A stretch of 64,000 nucleotides of DNA, taken from assembly GCA_007922195.1 (NCBI GenBank), contig ML681998.1:16386783-16450782 (forward strand). The letters run 5' to 3'. Position 1 is the first letter of the stretch. Each line of letters opens with the position of its first letter. A model generated the notes under the pieces. That model was given only the letters and a program-made list of their open reading frames with translations. It searched no databases and was not told where the DNA came from. Shown here in pieces: positions 26,117 through 37,150 of this stretch. The DNA comes from Podocnemis expansa (taxonomy: Eukaryota > Chordata > Testudines > Podocnemididae). A program made the position numbers and the translations under genes.

Positions 26117-26325
26117 GTTGGAACTGAGGAGGGGAGGGTCAGCTGGCTTGTTGTATAGAGTGCTGCCAGGGTGCCGCTCTAGAGGGCTCCACAGCCAACC
26201 CTACGGGTACTCTGGGGGGAAATCTTTCCGGCAATCTGTGCACATGGCGCGCACACACCTAAAGGGAAATGGCCAGGAGCAACACATCTCGAAGAACACT
26301 GGTTACAGGTAAGTAACCTCTTCTT
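26117..26325 (-). repeat. DIRS copy B right inverted terminal repeat
   Basis: Runs from TTGGAACTGAGGAGGGG to GGTAAGTAACCTCTTCTT and is the inverted counterpart of 19293-19470, with about 24 extra outer bases. It carries the splice-donor-like CAG|GTAAGT with GT at 26309-26310. Confidence 0.8.
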
Positions 26326-26864
26326 TATGAGGACCCAGAAACAAGAACAATATTTCAGATCACACTAAAACCTAAGAAGGAACTGTTGCTTTTCAACCCT
26401 ATGATGTCTCAACAAATGCAGTCTAAAACTGTGTTGGCCATTTTTACTGTCATATTGTATTACAAGGTCATTTAATTTTGATGTCTTGCACAGTTACTGC
26501 TTTCAAGTTTCTTTTACCTATTTTTAATACCCATGCTTCAAATTATTTTTCTTCCAGAATACTGTGAATTAACTTGCATTTCTGCGAGGTCAGTCTTATG
26601 TCAATGTTTTGTATCTGTGTTGCTGACTTCTCTAGATCCTATTGTATAATACTTCCAGACTGTAGTATCATTTGTAAATTTCTTTGTACTGTTAACTCAT
26701 GCTTTCAGCTCATTAATTTCAATTGTATGGACATGTGCAGGCTACTCTTAGCAAAGAAAGCTGTTTTCAAAATGGCCACCATCTACCGTTCTTCCCAATA
26801 GCAGTGAAGCAGGGCCTTTGGAGATCATGACCATTGCCATTGAGAACAATAGAAGGCAGTAGCC

Positions 26865-27719
26865 CAGTGTTTCCCAACCTGTGGCTCGGGGGCCAGAAGT
26901 GGACCATGGGGACTTTCAAAGTGATCCCCAGATCCCTTCCTACTGGCTGCAGAAGAGAGCTGTTGACTAAGGACCCAGGCATAGGGTTACCAGATGTCAG
27001 GCAAAAGGAGGACATGTCCTCCTTCTTACCTTTTTGTCCTCCTTTTTTCTTTCACATCCTCCATCTGGCAGGCATTTTAAAATACATGATTTAGTATGGC
27101 TTTTTACTTATAGGGGTTAAAGTATGCCGGAATGCCACAGAATACCTTATTTTTAGCGGAAAGCGTTCCAGACCCCCCTAAAAACAGAAGAATATTACAT
27201 TAATACTACATTTTCTCCATGTGTCCTCCAATGTTCTCCTTTTTGTACTTCCCTGTACTCCTCTCCATGCTTTGGCATCTGGTAGCCCAACCCAGGCAAA
27301 GCATACTTCCACAGAGCTAAAAGACCTGTGCAGGGTCCTTGCTGCAGCCAAAGGGATGGGAGATCAGCACTCCCCTTCCCCTGTCTGTAGCAGGGAACAC
27401 AGCAAAGCTCTTCACTTAGGTCCATAGGCACTGGGCTCCATGCTGGAGTCAGAGGGAGGGAAGCACTGATCTTCTATCCCTCTGGCTGCAGAATGGAGCC
27501 ACTGCTTAGGGACCCAGGTGAAGCGCACAAGGCTACAGGACGTGTGAAGTTTCCCTACTCCAGCCAGGGGGAAAGGAGTTCAGTGAGGAGGCAGCCTTCT
27601 TGCTGAGCTCTTTCCGTCTGGCTGCAGGGGTGGGGGACCTGGTGGCAGAGACCAGTGACCCTTCAGAGTTGTAAAAATTATATCTGTGGCCCTCAGGCCA
27701 AAAAGGTTAGGAACCAGAG
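26865..27719. mobile_element. hAT-like element (T1 family), host of a nested element
   Basis: The left end CAGTGTTTCCCAACCTG and right end AAGGTTAGGAACCAGAG are inverted counterparts. Flanks CAGTAGCC (26857-26864) and TGGTAGCC (27720-27727) agree at 6 of 8 positions. The interior is split by the element at 26982-27290. No transposase ORF is visible. Confidence 0.7.
26982..27290. mobile_element. Nested DNA element (T2 family) with perfect 8-bp duplication
   Basis: The ends are TAGGGTTACCAGATG and CATCTGGTAGCCCAA. CCCAGGCA flanks both sides exactly (26974-26981 and 27291-27298). The 8-bp size points to hAT-type transposition. The interior has mirrored AGGAGGACATGTCCTCCTT-like words and a TTTTTAGCGG segment shared with 54573-55385. 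Non-coding. Confidence 0.82.
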
Positions 27720-27910
27720 TGGTAGCCATTCTGAAAGAGAGAAATTCTTTTTGAAATTCTCTCTAGAAAAACATTGTGTTTTTAGCCCCTATTGAAGAAA
27801 AGCATTCAGTTATGAAGAGTAACTTAAAAAAGACTATTAATCTTAAACAATTACTCTAAAAACTTAGTTGCAGCATAACTACTCAACAGCAAGGGTACCA
27901 AAAAATAACT

Positions 27911-28084
27911 TACAAGAAGTCCTGTGGCACTTAAAGACTAACAAATTTATTTATTGCATGAGCTTTTGCAGGAGAAAATCCCACTTCATCAGATGCTTTG
28001 AAGATGGGGGAACTTGCAGAATGGGCCATAGGACTCCTTGTTTTATTTTACTGAACAAGGCTAATGCAGCTACCCCTTTGGAAT
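27911..28084 (+). repeat. Sauropsid dispersed repeat (AAGTCCTGTGGCAC type)
   Basis: AAGAAGTCCTGTGGCACTT, AAGACTAACAAATTTATT, CCCACTTCATCAGATGC and GGCTAATGCAGCTACCCC are words I remember as common in turtle and crocodilian interspersed repeats. I cannot name the family with confidence. Confidence 0.55.
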
Positions 28085-28929
28085 CAAGAAATAACTTAGG
28101 AAGGTGGCGTGCATACAAATGTGAGGGACATGAGCAGTGGGAATACTGGTATGTGTGTGTACAAGCACCTTATTGCCAACCATAAGCATTCAAAAATCAC
28201 AAGACTGGCTTAAATATTTGGGCAGGGGGTGTTGTTTGTTTGTTTTTTATTTGCCTTTTAGCCTTTAAGCCTTTAGGCTATGTTTGGATCATGTTTTCCA
28301 GCTTTTCTCTGCGATCATGAGAGCTACAAACTTTTTATTTTAAATAAAAACTGTGATATTCATATAAGCATATAATTCTAGGATCACCAGATATTCAAAT
28401 CTCGCAATAAAATCACAGAAGCTGGCAAGTACAAGGGCAAGAGTTAGAGGGAAAGAAAAAAGGGCAAACTTCTGAGTGGGTGTGCAGAGTGTTGTATTCG
28501 TCAGGCACTGAGGGAGATGGGTCACTATGTCTGGTTTTCACCACTACAGAGTGGAATAGTATACACTGATGATTCTGACCCTAAAAGTTAAATAACACAA
28601 TTTAAGCTACATATCTCTAAATTTTTAGCAATATCACATGGTAACATTCTCTTTAGGATTCCTATTTAGTGTTCATATGTGAACATTTTTTAAAATCAAG
28701 GAAGTTTCCTAATAAAACTGTATTGAAATGAAATTACAATTGAGTATACACAGCAGAGAACGAAGTTCCCTTCCAGGAGTTCACAACATTCAGTGGTATG
28801 AGTAGCTTGTCTGGCAGGTGTTATTGAAGTGTTCTGAAAGTGTTAAAAAAGAACTTGCATCTGTGAACACTATATTAAATGTTTTGTAGATAGTTAGGAA
28901 GAGTTTTGTGAGGGTTATTTATTTGAATT

Positions 28930-29070
28930 GCTGCAGCACTTTAGTGATTGACCAAGATCCCATTGTGCTAGGCACTGTACAAACACTGAACAACAAGCTG
29001 GCCCTGCCCCAGGAGCTTTTACAACATTAGATAGGAGACAATAGATAGGCAGACGGAGCAGTAAAGTACT
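28930..29070 (+). repeat. Interspersed repeat fragment (GCTAGGCACTGTACAAAC type)
   Basis: CCCATTGTGCTAGGCACTGT, ACAAACACTGAACAACAAG and TGGCCCTGCCCCAGGAGCTT form an old dispersed repeat. A second, more decayed copy lies at 37985-38045. Confidence 0.55.
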
Positions 29071-29402
29071 CAATGCTGTAAGCATATTCAGTGGATTTTT
29101 TTTAGTAACTAATGTAAATATGAATTTGTTTTTGTATTGTCTTTGTTGTGCGTGTGTTCTTCAGTGTAAATAGCTATTTCTTTTCCCAGTACATAAGATG
29201 GTGTTTGAAGTAACATCCTGGTAGAAAGATCAAATGATAATGTAACATATTGATGCAGCAACACATAAGAATTACAAACTCTCTTGGTCCTTTGGCTGTT
29301 ATTTTTGTCTAATATTGCAGTTATAAAGTGTTCTGTAGATGTCTGGTTTTTATACTGATATAGAGTTATAATATAGTAACTACGATTTCTTTAATATCAC
29401 AG

Positions 29403-29599
29403 GTTCCTTGTAGCTTGGAGTACTGGGATGAGCTCCAGAAATCATTTGTTGCATTCCGGGAATTCAGTCTATCAGAAAGCAAAGTTTGTGAACTTCAGTT
29501 GCCCAGTATCAGCCTTGTGAATGATCAGAAAGAGCTTGTAGCCTCAGACCTTTGGAGGATTGTCCTGAACAGCAGTCAGAATGGAGCTGATGACCAAAG
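29403..29599 (+). CDS. VPS13B: VPS13B internal exon (first of four in window)
   Basis: This 197-bp exon is bounded by ATATCACAG at its 5' side and AAAG|GTAATC at its 3' side. It reads in phase 0 from its first base and ends with two bases of a split codon. The translation, containing EYWDELQKSFVAFREFSL and LVASDLWRIVLNSSQNGADD, is recognised from memory as the vertebrate VPS13B (COH1) protein just upstream of its VPS13-adaptor-binding region. VPS13B is a Golgi- and endosome-associated bridge-like protein that moves phospholipids through a long hydrophobic groove; this segment belongs to the extended repeating-beta-groove part. The split codon completes with the exon at 36969. The preceding exon is not in the window, so the upstream intron exceeds 29 kb if no small exon was missed. 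No stop or frameshift is present. Confidence is high for the gene; exon number is not assigned. Confidence 0.93.
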
Positions 29600-29904
29600 G
29601 TAATCTTAAAACAAGAGAAAGCTAACACTACTCCCTGGAGAGTCCTGTTTTGAGAGAGTTGGTGAAACTGATGTTCCTCCATTTGTGCTAGGAGCTCCTA
29701 ACTGGATTTAAGATTGTGGTTGACCCTTACACGAGTTTCTGAGCACAAAGATTATTAAAAGGGAGAAGGAAGCAGCCTGGCCACAGCCCAGCCCCACCCA
29801 CGAGCACCAGGCAGCAAAACTCATTTGTTAAAGAGGGGAGGATGCTCCACAACCCATTGAGTGGTTTCGTAAATTAGAGGTTTATTCATAGGTTAGAGGT
29901 TTGT

Positions 29905-30015
29905 TAGAGGAGTGAATGGGTGAGGTTCTGTGGCCAGCAAATTGCATGGGTGGGGGGGAGGAGGGTGTTGTCAGACTAGATGATCATAGTGGTCCCCTCG
30001 GACCTTAGCATCTAT
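29905..30015 (+). mobile_element. CR1-like LINE 3' tail
   Basis: GGTGAGGTTCTGTGGCC, then GTCAGACTAGATGATCATAG and GGTCCCCTCGGACCTTAGCA with TCTATGAACC resemble the 3' tail of turtle CR1 subfamilies (AGACTAGATGATC...GGTCCCTTC...TCTATGA). Only the tail remains. Confidence 0.65.
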
Positions 30016-32030
30016 GAACCTATGCATATCTGGGAGGTACCACCAGAGTTGTGTGGTCTCTGCACATTCAGTTGTGAGTGCATAACTCCATGATTATATA
30101 TTAATTATAATCCTAGTGATTCTTCATGGCCATTATATATCAATTACACTGAGTTCTTACTGTGCTAACAAATGCAAATTTACCATCAAGAGATTTCAGA
30201 AGCTTACTATTTCAGAAGATAAATGTTTCATTTCTTCACATATGGAAGCTTCATAAGTGGTTAAACATAAAAAAAAAGTGCACTGATAGTCATGGTTTGG
30301 ATTTTGTTGATGAGTTTTAGATTGCCATAAACTACTGGGGGGAACAAATAACAATGCAAATGAAGTCAAACTGTTCTCCTTCCTGTCCTTTTAGTAAATT
30401 ATACCAGATGAATTGGGAGATTGCCTATTTCAAATGCATGTTGTTTGTTATTGCCATTTGTATGTGTGTAAGAACCTATAGAATTCAGAGTAAGTCAGAA
30501 AGTAGGAAAATGGATAACAAAATCAATAAAAAAAAGTAAACATCTGTTTTCCATTAATAATATCAGGTTGGAAATGATTTCTTGATGTTAATTATGAAGG
30601 AATGTGTTTTCATCATTGAGATGTTAAGTGTTTTAGACAAGGTTAATTCCCCTGAATGTGTGACCTTTTCAAAATTACCTTTGTGGTCAACTTCGCACCA
30701 TAGAAATGTGAACTCTGTGGGAATTGGAAATTAAGCTAGTGAAATTCAGTAGATTTTTTTTCATCAAAGCATTTGACATTGCAGTCACAGTTATTGTTTT
30801 CTGCTCAGATGGGATTTATCATTGTATCTAATATTTCACATAGAGAGTTCTATTAAAAAGTTTTGTAAGTGACAACCATTAAGGAGCAATGCTAATGTTT
30901 AAATAAAATGCCAATAACTTCAAAAGCTAATAGAGTAAACCAGTTGAACCTGGAAAACTATGAGCATAAAAAAATGTTTTGTAGCACAACACAAATTCAC
31001 ACATGTAAAACATATTAATGCATGGTTTCCAACCTCTGAGTTGCAGCACCTGTGGTAGTGGTCACAAGTCCAGTGTGGAATGATGTCCACCTTCCTTTTG
31101 TTTCTAACTAGGCTAGAACAAACTTTTCTGTTGTCACATTGGCTCATCATAAGGCAAAGGTAAAACTCACTATATTAAATAAACATATCTGTAGAAAAAT
31201 TAGTAGTACAACACCGTGAATCTTTTAATCTACTATGATAACTTTATCATCTAATTTCCATATTTTGTGGTCATAGAAAAAGCACAAAACAAAGCCCTTT
31301 TGTAGGTATTAACTCAGTATTGCATAGTTAACACAGGGTCGTGTATCCTTCACACCAGATGTACATGCAGGAGCATGTTTGAGTTTCTAAAGGGATTAAG
31401 AAAGTTTAAACCAGTACAAATTATGGTTTTCCTTACATTCATTTCTACTTGTTATGAGAAAGCAGGGATGAGATAATATGGAGAATGAAGACACATGAAA
31501 CGAATACCTCATGGTGGACACACTTGAGTTCCCTGTGCTAAGTAATTTGTGGAACAGCTACATTGGCCTTCTTTATTATACATCCTAAGGACTGATGAGG
31601 CAAAAAGTGAGGGAACCTATGTGTAGATACCTGTATCATGCTGCCCTGAACTCCATAACTGAAACAGAAAAGAATGATAGAGTAGCAAAAATCACATTTG
31701 TGTGCAGATAAGTTGTTTTTTCTTATAGCATTTGGTATTTTTAAGTGCTGTAAAAGGATGATTAATTAATTAATTTTTAAAATAGTTAATATTGAATTGT
31801 CCTACTAAAAGTAATTAGTCCTATAAAATCTTTAATTTGATTGGAGTTTATTTTCTGTATTTGATTTTTGTATTTTGGGTTAGACGCTGGTGTCATATAC
31901 AGGCAGCTAGTGCTCACTGTCAACAACCTTCCTTAAAAAAAAAAAAACAAATCTAAAAATACCCAGAAAACCCTGCAGATTTCTGTTGTGACTGCTCTGG
32001 TATTCTGGTTCCTGACATGCTGAGTAGTGG

Positions 32031-32728
32031 ATGACAGGTAGTGGAGCTGAGGCCAAATACCTAGGCTATATAGTGGGAAGAGGCTTAGTAAAACCCCAGT
32101 GGGACAAGGTGAAGGCTATCCACCAACCGGTCCATAAGAAACAGGTCATGGCATTCCTGAGTCTAGGGGGGTATTACAGTAGATTTATCCCTCACTTCAC
32201 TACAAGTACAGGGCCTCTGACTGACCTAATAAGAGCTTGGGGCCCAGATATGGTGAAATGGACCAAGGAGGCAGAAGAAGCATTTGTGGACTTGAGGGCA
32301 GCCCCATATAGTCATCCAGTGCTCATATCCCTGGACTTTGAAAAGGAGTTAATCCTTCACTCAGATGCTTTAGAGGTTGGGCTACGTGCAGTTCTTTCAC
32401 AGTTGGTAGATGAAGAGGAGCATCCAATCCTATATCTCACTAGGAAACTCCTCCCCAGAGAACAGAAGTATACAGTGGTTGAAAAAGAGTGCCTGGCAGT
32501 CAAATGGGCGATAGAGACTCTCCGATGTTAACTACTGGGAGAAGGTTCATGCTGGTGACTGACCATGCCCTGCTTCAGTTGATGCACATGAACAAGGAAA
32601 AGAATGCAAGAGTGACCAGATGGTTTCTCTTCCTCCAACCGTTCCACTTTTGTGTGCAGCTCAGGGCTGGAAGCCAACTTAGCAGTGCTGATGCCTGTGA
32701 TACCAGCATTGTCTTACATCCCAAGTAG
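32031..32728 (+). pseudogene. Ty3/gypsy retrotransposon RT-RNase H fragment
   Basis: A 166-residue open stretch reads as the RT C-terminus and RNase H of Ty3/gypsy pol: AKYLGYIVGRGLVKPQWDKV, MAFLSLGGYYSRFIPHF, LILHSDALEVGLRAVLSQL, HPILYLTRKLLPREQKYTVV and EKECLAVKWAIETLRC. In RNase H the usual TDAS is SDAL. A TAA at 32529-32531 breaks the frame; the next frame continues as RRFMLVTDHALLQLM and ends in a damaged ADALSR-like motif (SADACDTS). Everything upstream (Gag, protease, RT core) and the integrase are missing. Sense-oriented to VPS13B. Confidence 0.85.
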
Positions 32729-32762
32729 GCCAATCCTGGGATGTTGAGCAAGTGTGGGGAGA

Positions 32763-33346
32763 TGCGTAAGATAGCAAGGACAGCAGTCTGAAAGTCAAAG
32801 AAGGGAGCTATATAAGCCCTGGCATACTGAGGGCTTTGTTCCCTGTTGACTTGCTGGAGTTAACACAGGGTAAATTAGGTGCAGCTGAGGCCAATCAGGT
32901 GAGCCAACTGCTTGATAAAACCCTCTGCTCTAGACAAATGGGACACAAGTTGGAGGAGGAGTGGTAGTGCAGTGCTGTGCAGAGCAAAGAACAGAGGAGT
33001 TTGAGGAAGGTACTGGGCCTGGGTGAGGAAGTGCAAGCAGAGGCAGAGACAGAGACCTGAGAAAAGAAACCCTGTCTCAAAGGAAGCAGGGTGCAAGGAA
33101 CTGAAAGGGCAGAGGAGGGGAAGGCAGCCCAGGGGAGAAAATTATGGATTTGGACATTGTCGGCACCACCTAGCTTCAACTCATAGGGCCCCTGGGCTGG
33201 GATGTGGAGTAGAGGGTGGGAGTGGGTCCCAAACCCCCTCTCACACAGAACCACACTGAAGTCAGCACGTGTGCAGTGGACTTGAGGTAACTGGCATCGC
33301 CCTGACTCACCACCCCCAAGCAAAGCATGAAAGCCCAGTTTGTCAC
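32763..33346 (+). repeat. Probable 3' LTR of the gypsy fragment
   Basis: The purine tract GTGTGGGGAGA is followed by TGCGTAAGATAGC, and the block ends in GTTTGTCACA. A TATATAAG lies at about 32810, suitable for an LTR promoter. It sits just 3' of the pol remnant, where the LTR is expected if the integrase region was deleted. No second LTR is in the window to confirm its borders. Confidence 0.5.
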
Positions 33347-34200
33347 ACCTCCCACATCAACCTGTCATGCTGCCCCACAATCTTTTTTGTGATTAGGGAT
33401 GGGAAACAAACGCCTAGTGACCTTCGGGTGGGCTAGAATTCATTCAATAGCCCCTCCCCAGTGCCTAACAGAGATAAACCCCTGGAGAAAGCAGCTGGAG
33501 AGCCAGGATTCAGTTCTGAAGGGAGTCACAGCAAAGATTGCCCAGAGTTACCATCCCACATTAAAATACTACTTAAAGTAAATATAATACTGAACTTTAT
33601 TAACTACTAACTTAACAAATCTTATCCTAAGAAAACAAAAATGAACTTAACCAGAACAGTAAGAAATCCAAGGGTCCCAAAGTTCAGGTAGAGTCACCAT
33701 TATCTCATTTGCCATCTCTGTTCATGTCCTTGAGGCTTGAGTAGAAAAAGTCATAATCGTCATCTTCTCTGGCTGCAGGAATCTTAAGGCGGATTCCGTG
33801 CAGTCCATTCTTTCTTCTCTGTAAACAGCACCCTGCAGTCTGTTTACTGGTCAAACCAGCTCTCAGTCCCGTTAGAGAAAACTCCTCTGCAAAATACTCC
33901 ACAGCCAGGGGAAAACATCTTTCAGTCCACTCTTGGCTGCGCATCTCTCACTCAAGCACTGAGAACATGGACTCTGCAACTGCTGCTCTCAGCGCTGCTG
34001 CTCTCCAGGCTTCTCTCAGGCATCTGACCACAGCAACAATAGAAGAACTTGTGGAGAATGCTCAAAATGCAACCACTCCCTGTTACCAGAAAGTGCTGGT
34101 TTCTGGGCAGCTAAATCTACTCAGCAAGACATCCCAGCCTCAACAGGTCTCTAAGAGAGAGCCTGGTTTAGGTACATGGGTAACACGGGCACACTAGGAT
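33347..34200 (-). repeat. Unclassified, possibly LTR-derived block
   Basis: On the minus strand this block reads CTGCAG-rich sequence, then AATAAAGTTC (complement at about 33591-33600), as an LTR with a poly(A) signal might. It has no coding match and no clear end repeats. Confidence 0.25.
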
Positions 34201-34769
34201 TCTGTAAATACAAACAGTTAGGAACCAGTTTTATATTGATTCTGAAGATGCGAAGAGCTTGGTTTTTATGAACCTATCCTCACAATAATAAATGAGGAAA
34301 GAAGAACTGAATCACTGTTAAAATGATTTCTGAAAACAAAATTATTTGAGTTTAAGAAAATTTGAAGTGCTCTTAAATACTTCATACTGCTTTACTTTGT
34401 TTTTCGTCAGCATGAGTAATAACTTTGGAGGTTGCAATTCTAGGACATTACTGTGAACAGGGATAGATTTATCTGTTTAGATAAATTAAAAGTTAATTCA
34501 AAGAAAAAACTAAGATCTTTTTTAAGATTCTAAAAAGTTAAACTGACTTCTCTTTTCCCCATTTTCTTGTTCACTTTTTTGTATCTCTGGCACTAGACAG
34601 GACTGGGAGTGCCAAAATATCATGAAAAAGCTTGCTCTTATAGCATTACCAGTTCTTATGAGATTACTATCCACTTCTGCAAATTTAAAAGCACTGTATG
34701 ATCCAGATAAACATTTGAACTGCAGGTGGTTGTCCCTCATTGAGACTACTATAATCATAATTAGTTCTT

Positions 34770-34930
34770 GCACAATGTTTTTCATCTGTAGATCTCTAAA
34801 TACTTTACAAAGGACAGGAAGTGTAGTTTTCTGTCTTACATATGCAAAAACTGAGACATAGTGTTTGCATGTCAGAACCAAGATTAGAATCTAGGTCCCC
34901 CAGTCCAATTGCCCATGCATTAATCCATGC
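34770..34930 (+). repeat. MIR-like SINE fragment
   Basis: TCTAAATACTTTACAAAGGA, then CTTACATATGCAAAAACTGA and ACCAAGATTAGAATCTAGGT follow the order of MIR-type SINE tails (TTTACAAAG, TTTACAGATGGGGAAACTGA, CCAGGATTAGAACCCAGG). Confidence 0.6.
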
Positions 34931-35116
34931 CCTCTCAAATAATTATTTATTTCTAGAGATACCAACAGACATGGTAGAGATTAGCTGTACTGTAGACAGA
35001 GTTATAAACAAGCAACAATGGACAGTTTATGCTTTTGGCCATTTTCAAAGTAATAGGGGACAAGTGGAAGAGGTAAAGGAAACATGGGAAATCAACTATA
35101 ATTCTAGTGTTCTATG

Positions 35117-35345
35117 TTGTCACTGTGTCAGACCCAGGATATTAGAAAGTCAAGGTGACTGTGGTAATATCTTTTATTGGACAGACTTCTGTCAGTGAGA
35201 GACACAAACTTTTGAGCTACATTCAGCTGGGCTTCCGGAGCTGAGGTGGAGCTCTGTGTAGCTTGAAAACTTGTCTCTCTCACCAACAGAAGTTGGTTCA
35301 ATAAGAGATAAGACCTTACCCACCTTGTCTCTGTAAATCCACTAG
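35117..35345. repeat. Fold-back dispersed repeat, full palindromic copy
   Basis: The left half AATATCTTTTATTGGACAG, ACTTCTGTCAGTGAGAGACA is the inverted counterpart of the right half TGTCTCTCTCACCAACAGAA, GTTGGTTCAATAAGAGATAA. A related single half lies at 36690-36830. It is non-coding; this layout suits a non-autonomous DNA element. Confidence 0.65.
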
Positions 35346-36689
35346 CAGATCTCTCTCTCCCCCACCTTCTCTGTGCATTACATCTTACTTTTTCATTTGA
35401 TACTGTAAGTAACAACTCGAGTTGAGTTTATTGTTAAACATGTGGCACAAGCCCATTAGCCTAACGTTTTCATGAACCCTAAAATTCATCATGTCAACTA
35501 GCCCAAAGTTTACTTGAAGCTCTTTGAAGATAAATCTCATTCTAATTATTTTCTAGAACACATTTTGATGATCAAATTATGTGTGTGACATAAACATTAG
35601 GAATTTTAAGGTTGGTGCACAGGCATTTGCACCTGAAAATTATGAGCATGTACATGTTTGTGCATAATTTTGCAGATTACCATATGGAAACTGAAGATAA
35701 GTTACAGGGCTGAAAGTGTATTCCTAGATATATAAAGCATGCTGGTTGCATTTCTGGAATGCTAATCCAATTCTGCTCAAAATTTCATATATCTTTATTA
35801 TTTACTAAATTTAGGCTAGCATGCTATATTTAATATTTGGTTAAAGTTGAATACCAAAGCAGTAGTTAATTGTGGACAAAAACTTGGAGTTTTTTGGTCT
35901 CAAATGAAACCTGAGATTTACAGTCCCAAAGCTCTTAAAATTGCAAAATAGCTGAATGAGTGGGAAAGAGGAGCACTGATGGTGGATTTGGCTTCAGTAA
36001 GAAAGATTATTTGTACTACTGGGATGTTTTAGCCATCTATAGGATTGTGAGATAGTGTTATCCTGAAGTTCTCTTGTGAACAGTTAAGTCTTGGAAATAC
36101 TGACAGTATCAGGAATAGTCATTAGCAAGAGAAAATTCAACTGGGATGGCATTTTTAAATTGTTCAATCACTATTTCATAATAGATGTTATATGGCTCCA
36201 TGCTGAGCTCATAACAATACGGAGGTTTGTCTAAGACATATTTTTCCAGAGTGCTGACTATACAATGGAAGAGGATTGAAAAGAAAGAGGCTTGCAGCAG
36301 AAGGGTTCAAGTGTGGAAAACATAGCTATAGTGTATAAATCATGGCATAGTTTCTTTTAAAAACTTCTTTTTTGTCTCAGTAAAGTGAGATTTCCAATTT
36401 TTCTTATGGCATATTCACTGGCAACACACTTTGTTGATCATTGCACTTTACCAGACATATACACATAACTGCCATTTTTCACTGATTTCTAAAAGTTTAA
36501 GATGAGTTTAATTCGTTCCTTTTTTTGTTTGATTCACATATTCCAGTAAACAAATTGAATGCATCCTATTGTAATTACAGACTTGTTTGACTGAAATATT
36601 GCCTACCTAATTCTGCTTGGAAAAAATGTGTGCCTGTATTGTATGCAATGTTGTTGAGTGATGAATCTGGATCACAGGATATTAGGAGA

Positions 36690-36830
36690 AGATGGCATAG
36701 GTTAATATCTTTTATTGAGCCAACTTCTGTTGGTGAGACTAGAGACTGGCTTTCAAGCTTACACAAAGCTGTGCCTCAGATCTGGAAGTCCAGCTCAGTG
36801 TACCTCTCCAGTTTGTCTCTAATGTGCCAG
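36690..36830. repeat. Second copy (half) of the fold-back repeat
   Basis: GGTTAATATCTTTTATTGAG, CCAACTTCTGTTGGTGAGAC and TTTCAAGCTTACACAAAGCT match the left arm at 35160-35230. It ends about 140 bp before the exon at 36969. Confidence 0.6.
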
Positions 36831-36968
36831 TATTAACAGTTAAACATAAAAAGAGAATGGTTGTTTTTGCTGTGTCAATAAAACAGCATGGCAAATGGTC
36901 AAATCCCATTATAAAGTGATAAAGACCTGGAATTGCTGAAGTACTACTTCACTGTGTGTTTTCCACAG

Positions 36969-37150
36969 CTCTGAAAGTGAATCTGGCTCACAAAGTGCAT
37001 GTGATCAGCTTGTAACTCCTACAGCATTAGCAGCCTGTACCAGGGTTGACTCCTGTTTTACTCCTTGGTTTGTGCCTTCACTTGGTGTTTCAGTCCAGTT
37101 TGCTCATTTGGAACTTCATCTCTGCCACCATCTTGATCAGCTGGGCACAG
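36969..37150 (+). CDS. VPS13B: VPS13B internal exon (second in window)
   Basis: This 182-bp exon follows the acceptor TTTTCCACAG and ends at GGCACAG|GTTTGT. It takes one base to complete the Ser codon split with the exon at 29403 and leaves one base for the exon at 39038, so both junctions are phase-compatible. The translation, including LVTPTALAACTRVDSCFTPW and VQFAHLELHLCHHLDQLG, matches VPS13B by recollection. It starts with a Ser/Glu-rich linker (SESESGSQS) and then becomes the amphipathic strand pattern typical of the groove. There are no disabling changes. The exon lies about 7.4 kb downstream of the previous one; that intron holds the gypsy fragment at 32031. Confidence 0.93.

Larger units (their letters stand above)
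19293..26325 (+). mobile_element. DIRS-like retrotransposon copy B (full-length outline, decayed, interrupted by LTR)
   Basis: A left inverted terminal repeat (from TTCTTCTTTGAGCG), Gag, RT/RNase H/methyltransferase and recombinase blocks, an internal complementary region and a right inverted repeat ending GGTAAGTAACCTCTTCTT all occur in order. It belongs to the same family as copy C. A 1.1-kb LTR sits in Gag, so the DIRS sequence proper is about 5.9 kb. Frameshifts, stops and CpG-to-TpG type substitutions are frequent. Confidence 0.88.
27728..29402. other. Intron upstream of first visible exon
   Basis: Contains a dispersed repeat at 27911-28084, an interspersed-repeat fragment at 28930-29070 and a diverged repeat copy near 28785-28850. 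No exon was recognised. Confidence 0.5.
29600..36968 (+). other. VPS13B intron
   Basis: This intron is bounded by GTAATC and TTTTCCACAG. It contains a CR1-like tail (29905-30015), the gypsy fragment and LTR (32031-33346), an unclassified block (33347-34200), a MIR-like piece (34770-34930) and two copies of a fold-back repeat (35117-35345, 36690-36830). No further exon is needed because the flanking exons join in phase. Confidence 0.85.

Noticed and set aside
33967..34197. ORF starting MDSATAALSAAALQ
   Set aside because: Part of an unclassified, possibly LTR-derived block with no protein signature.
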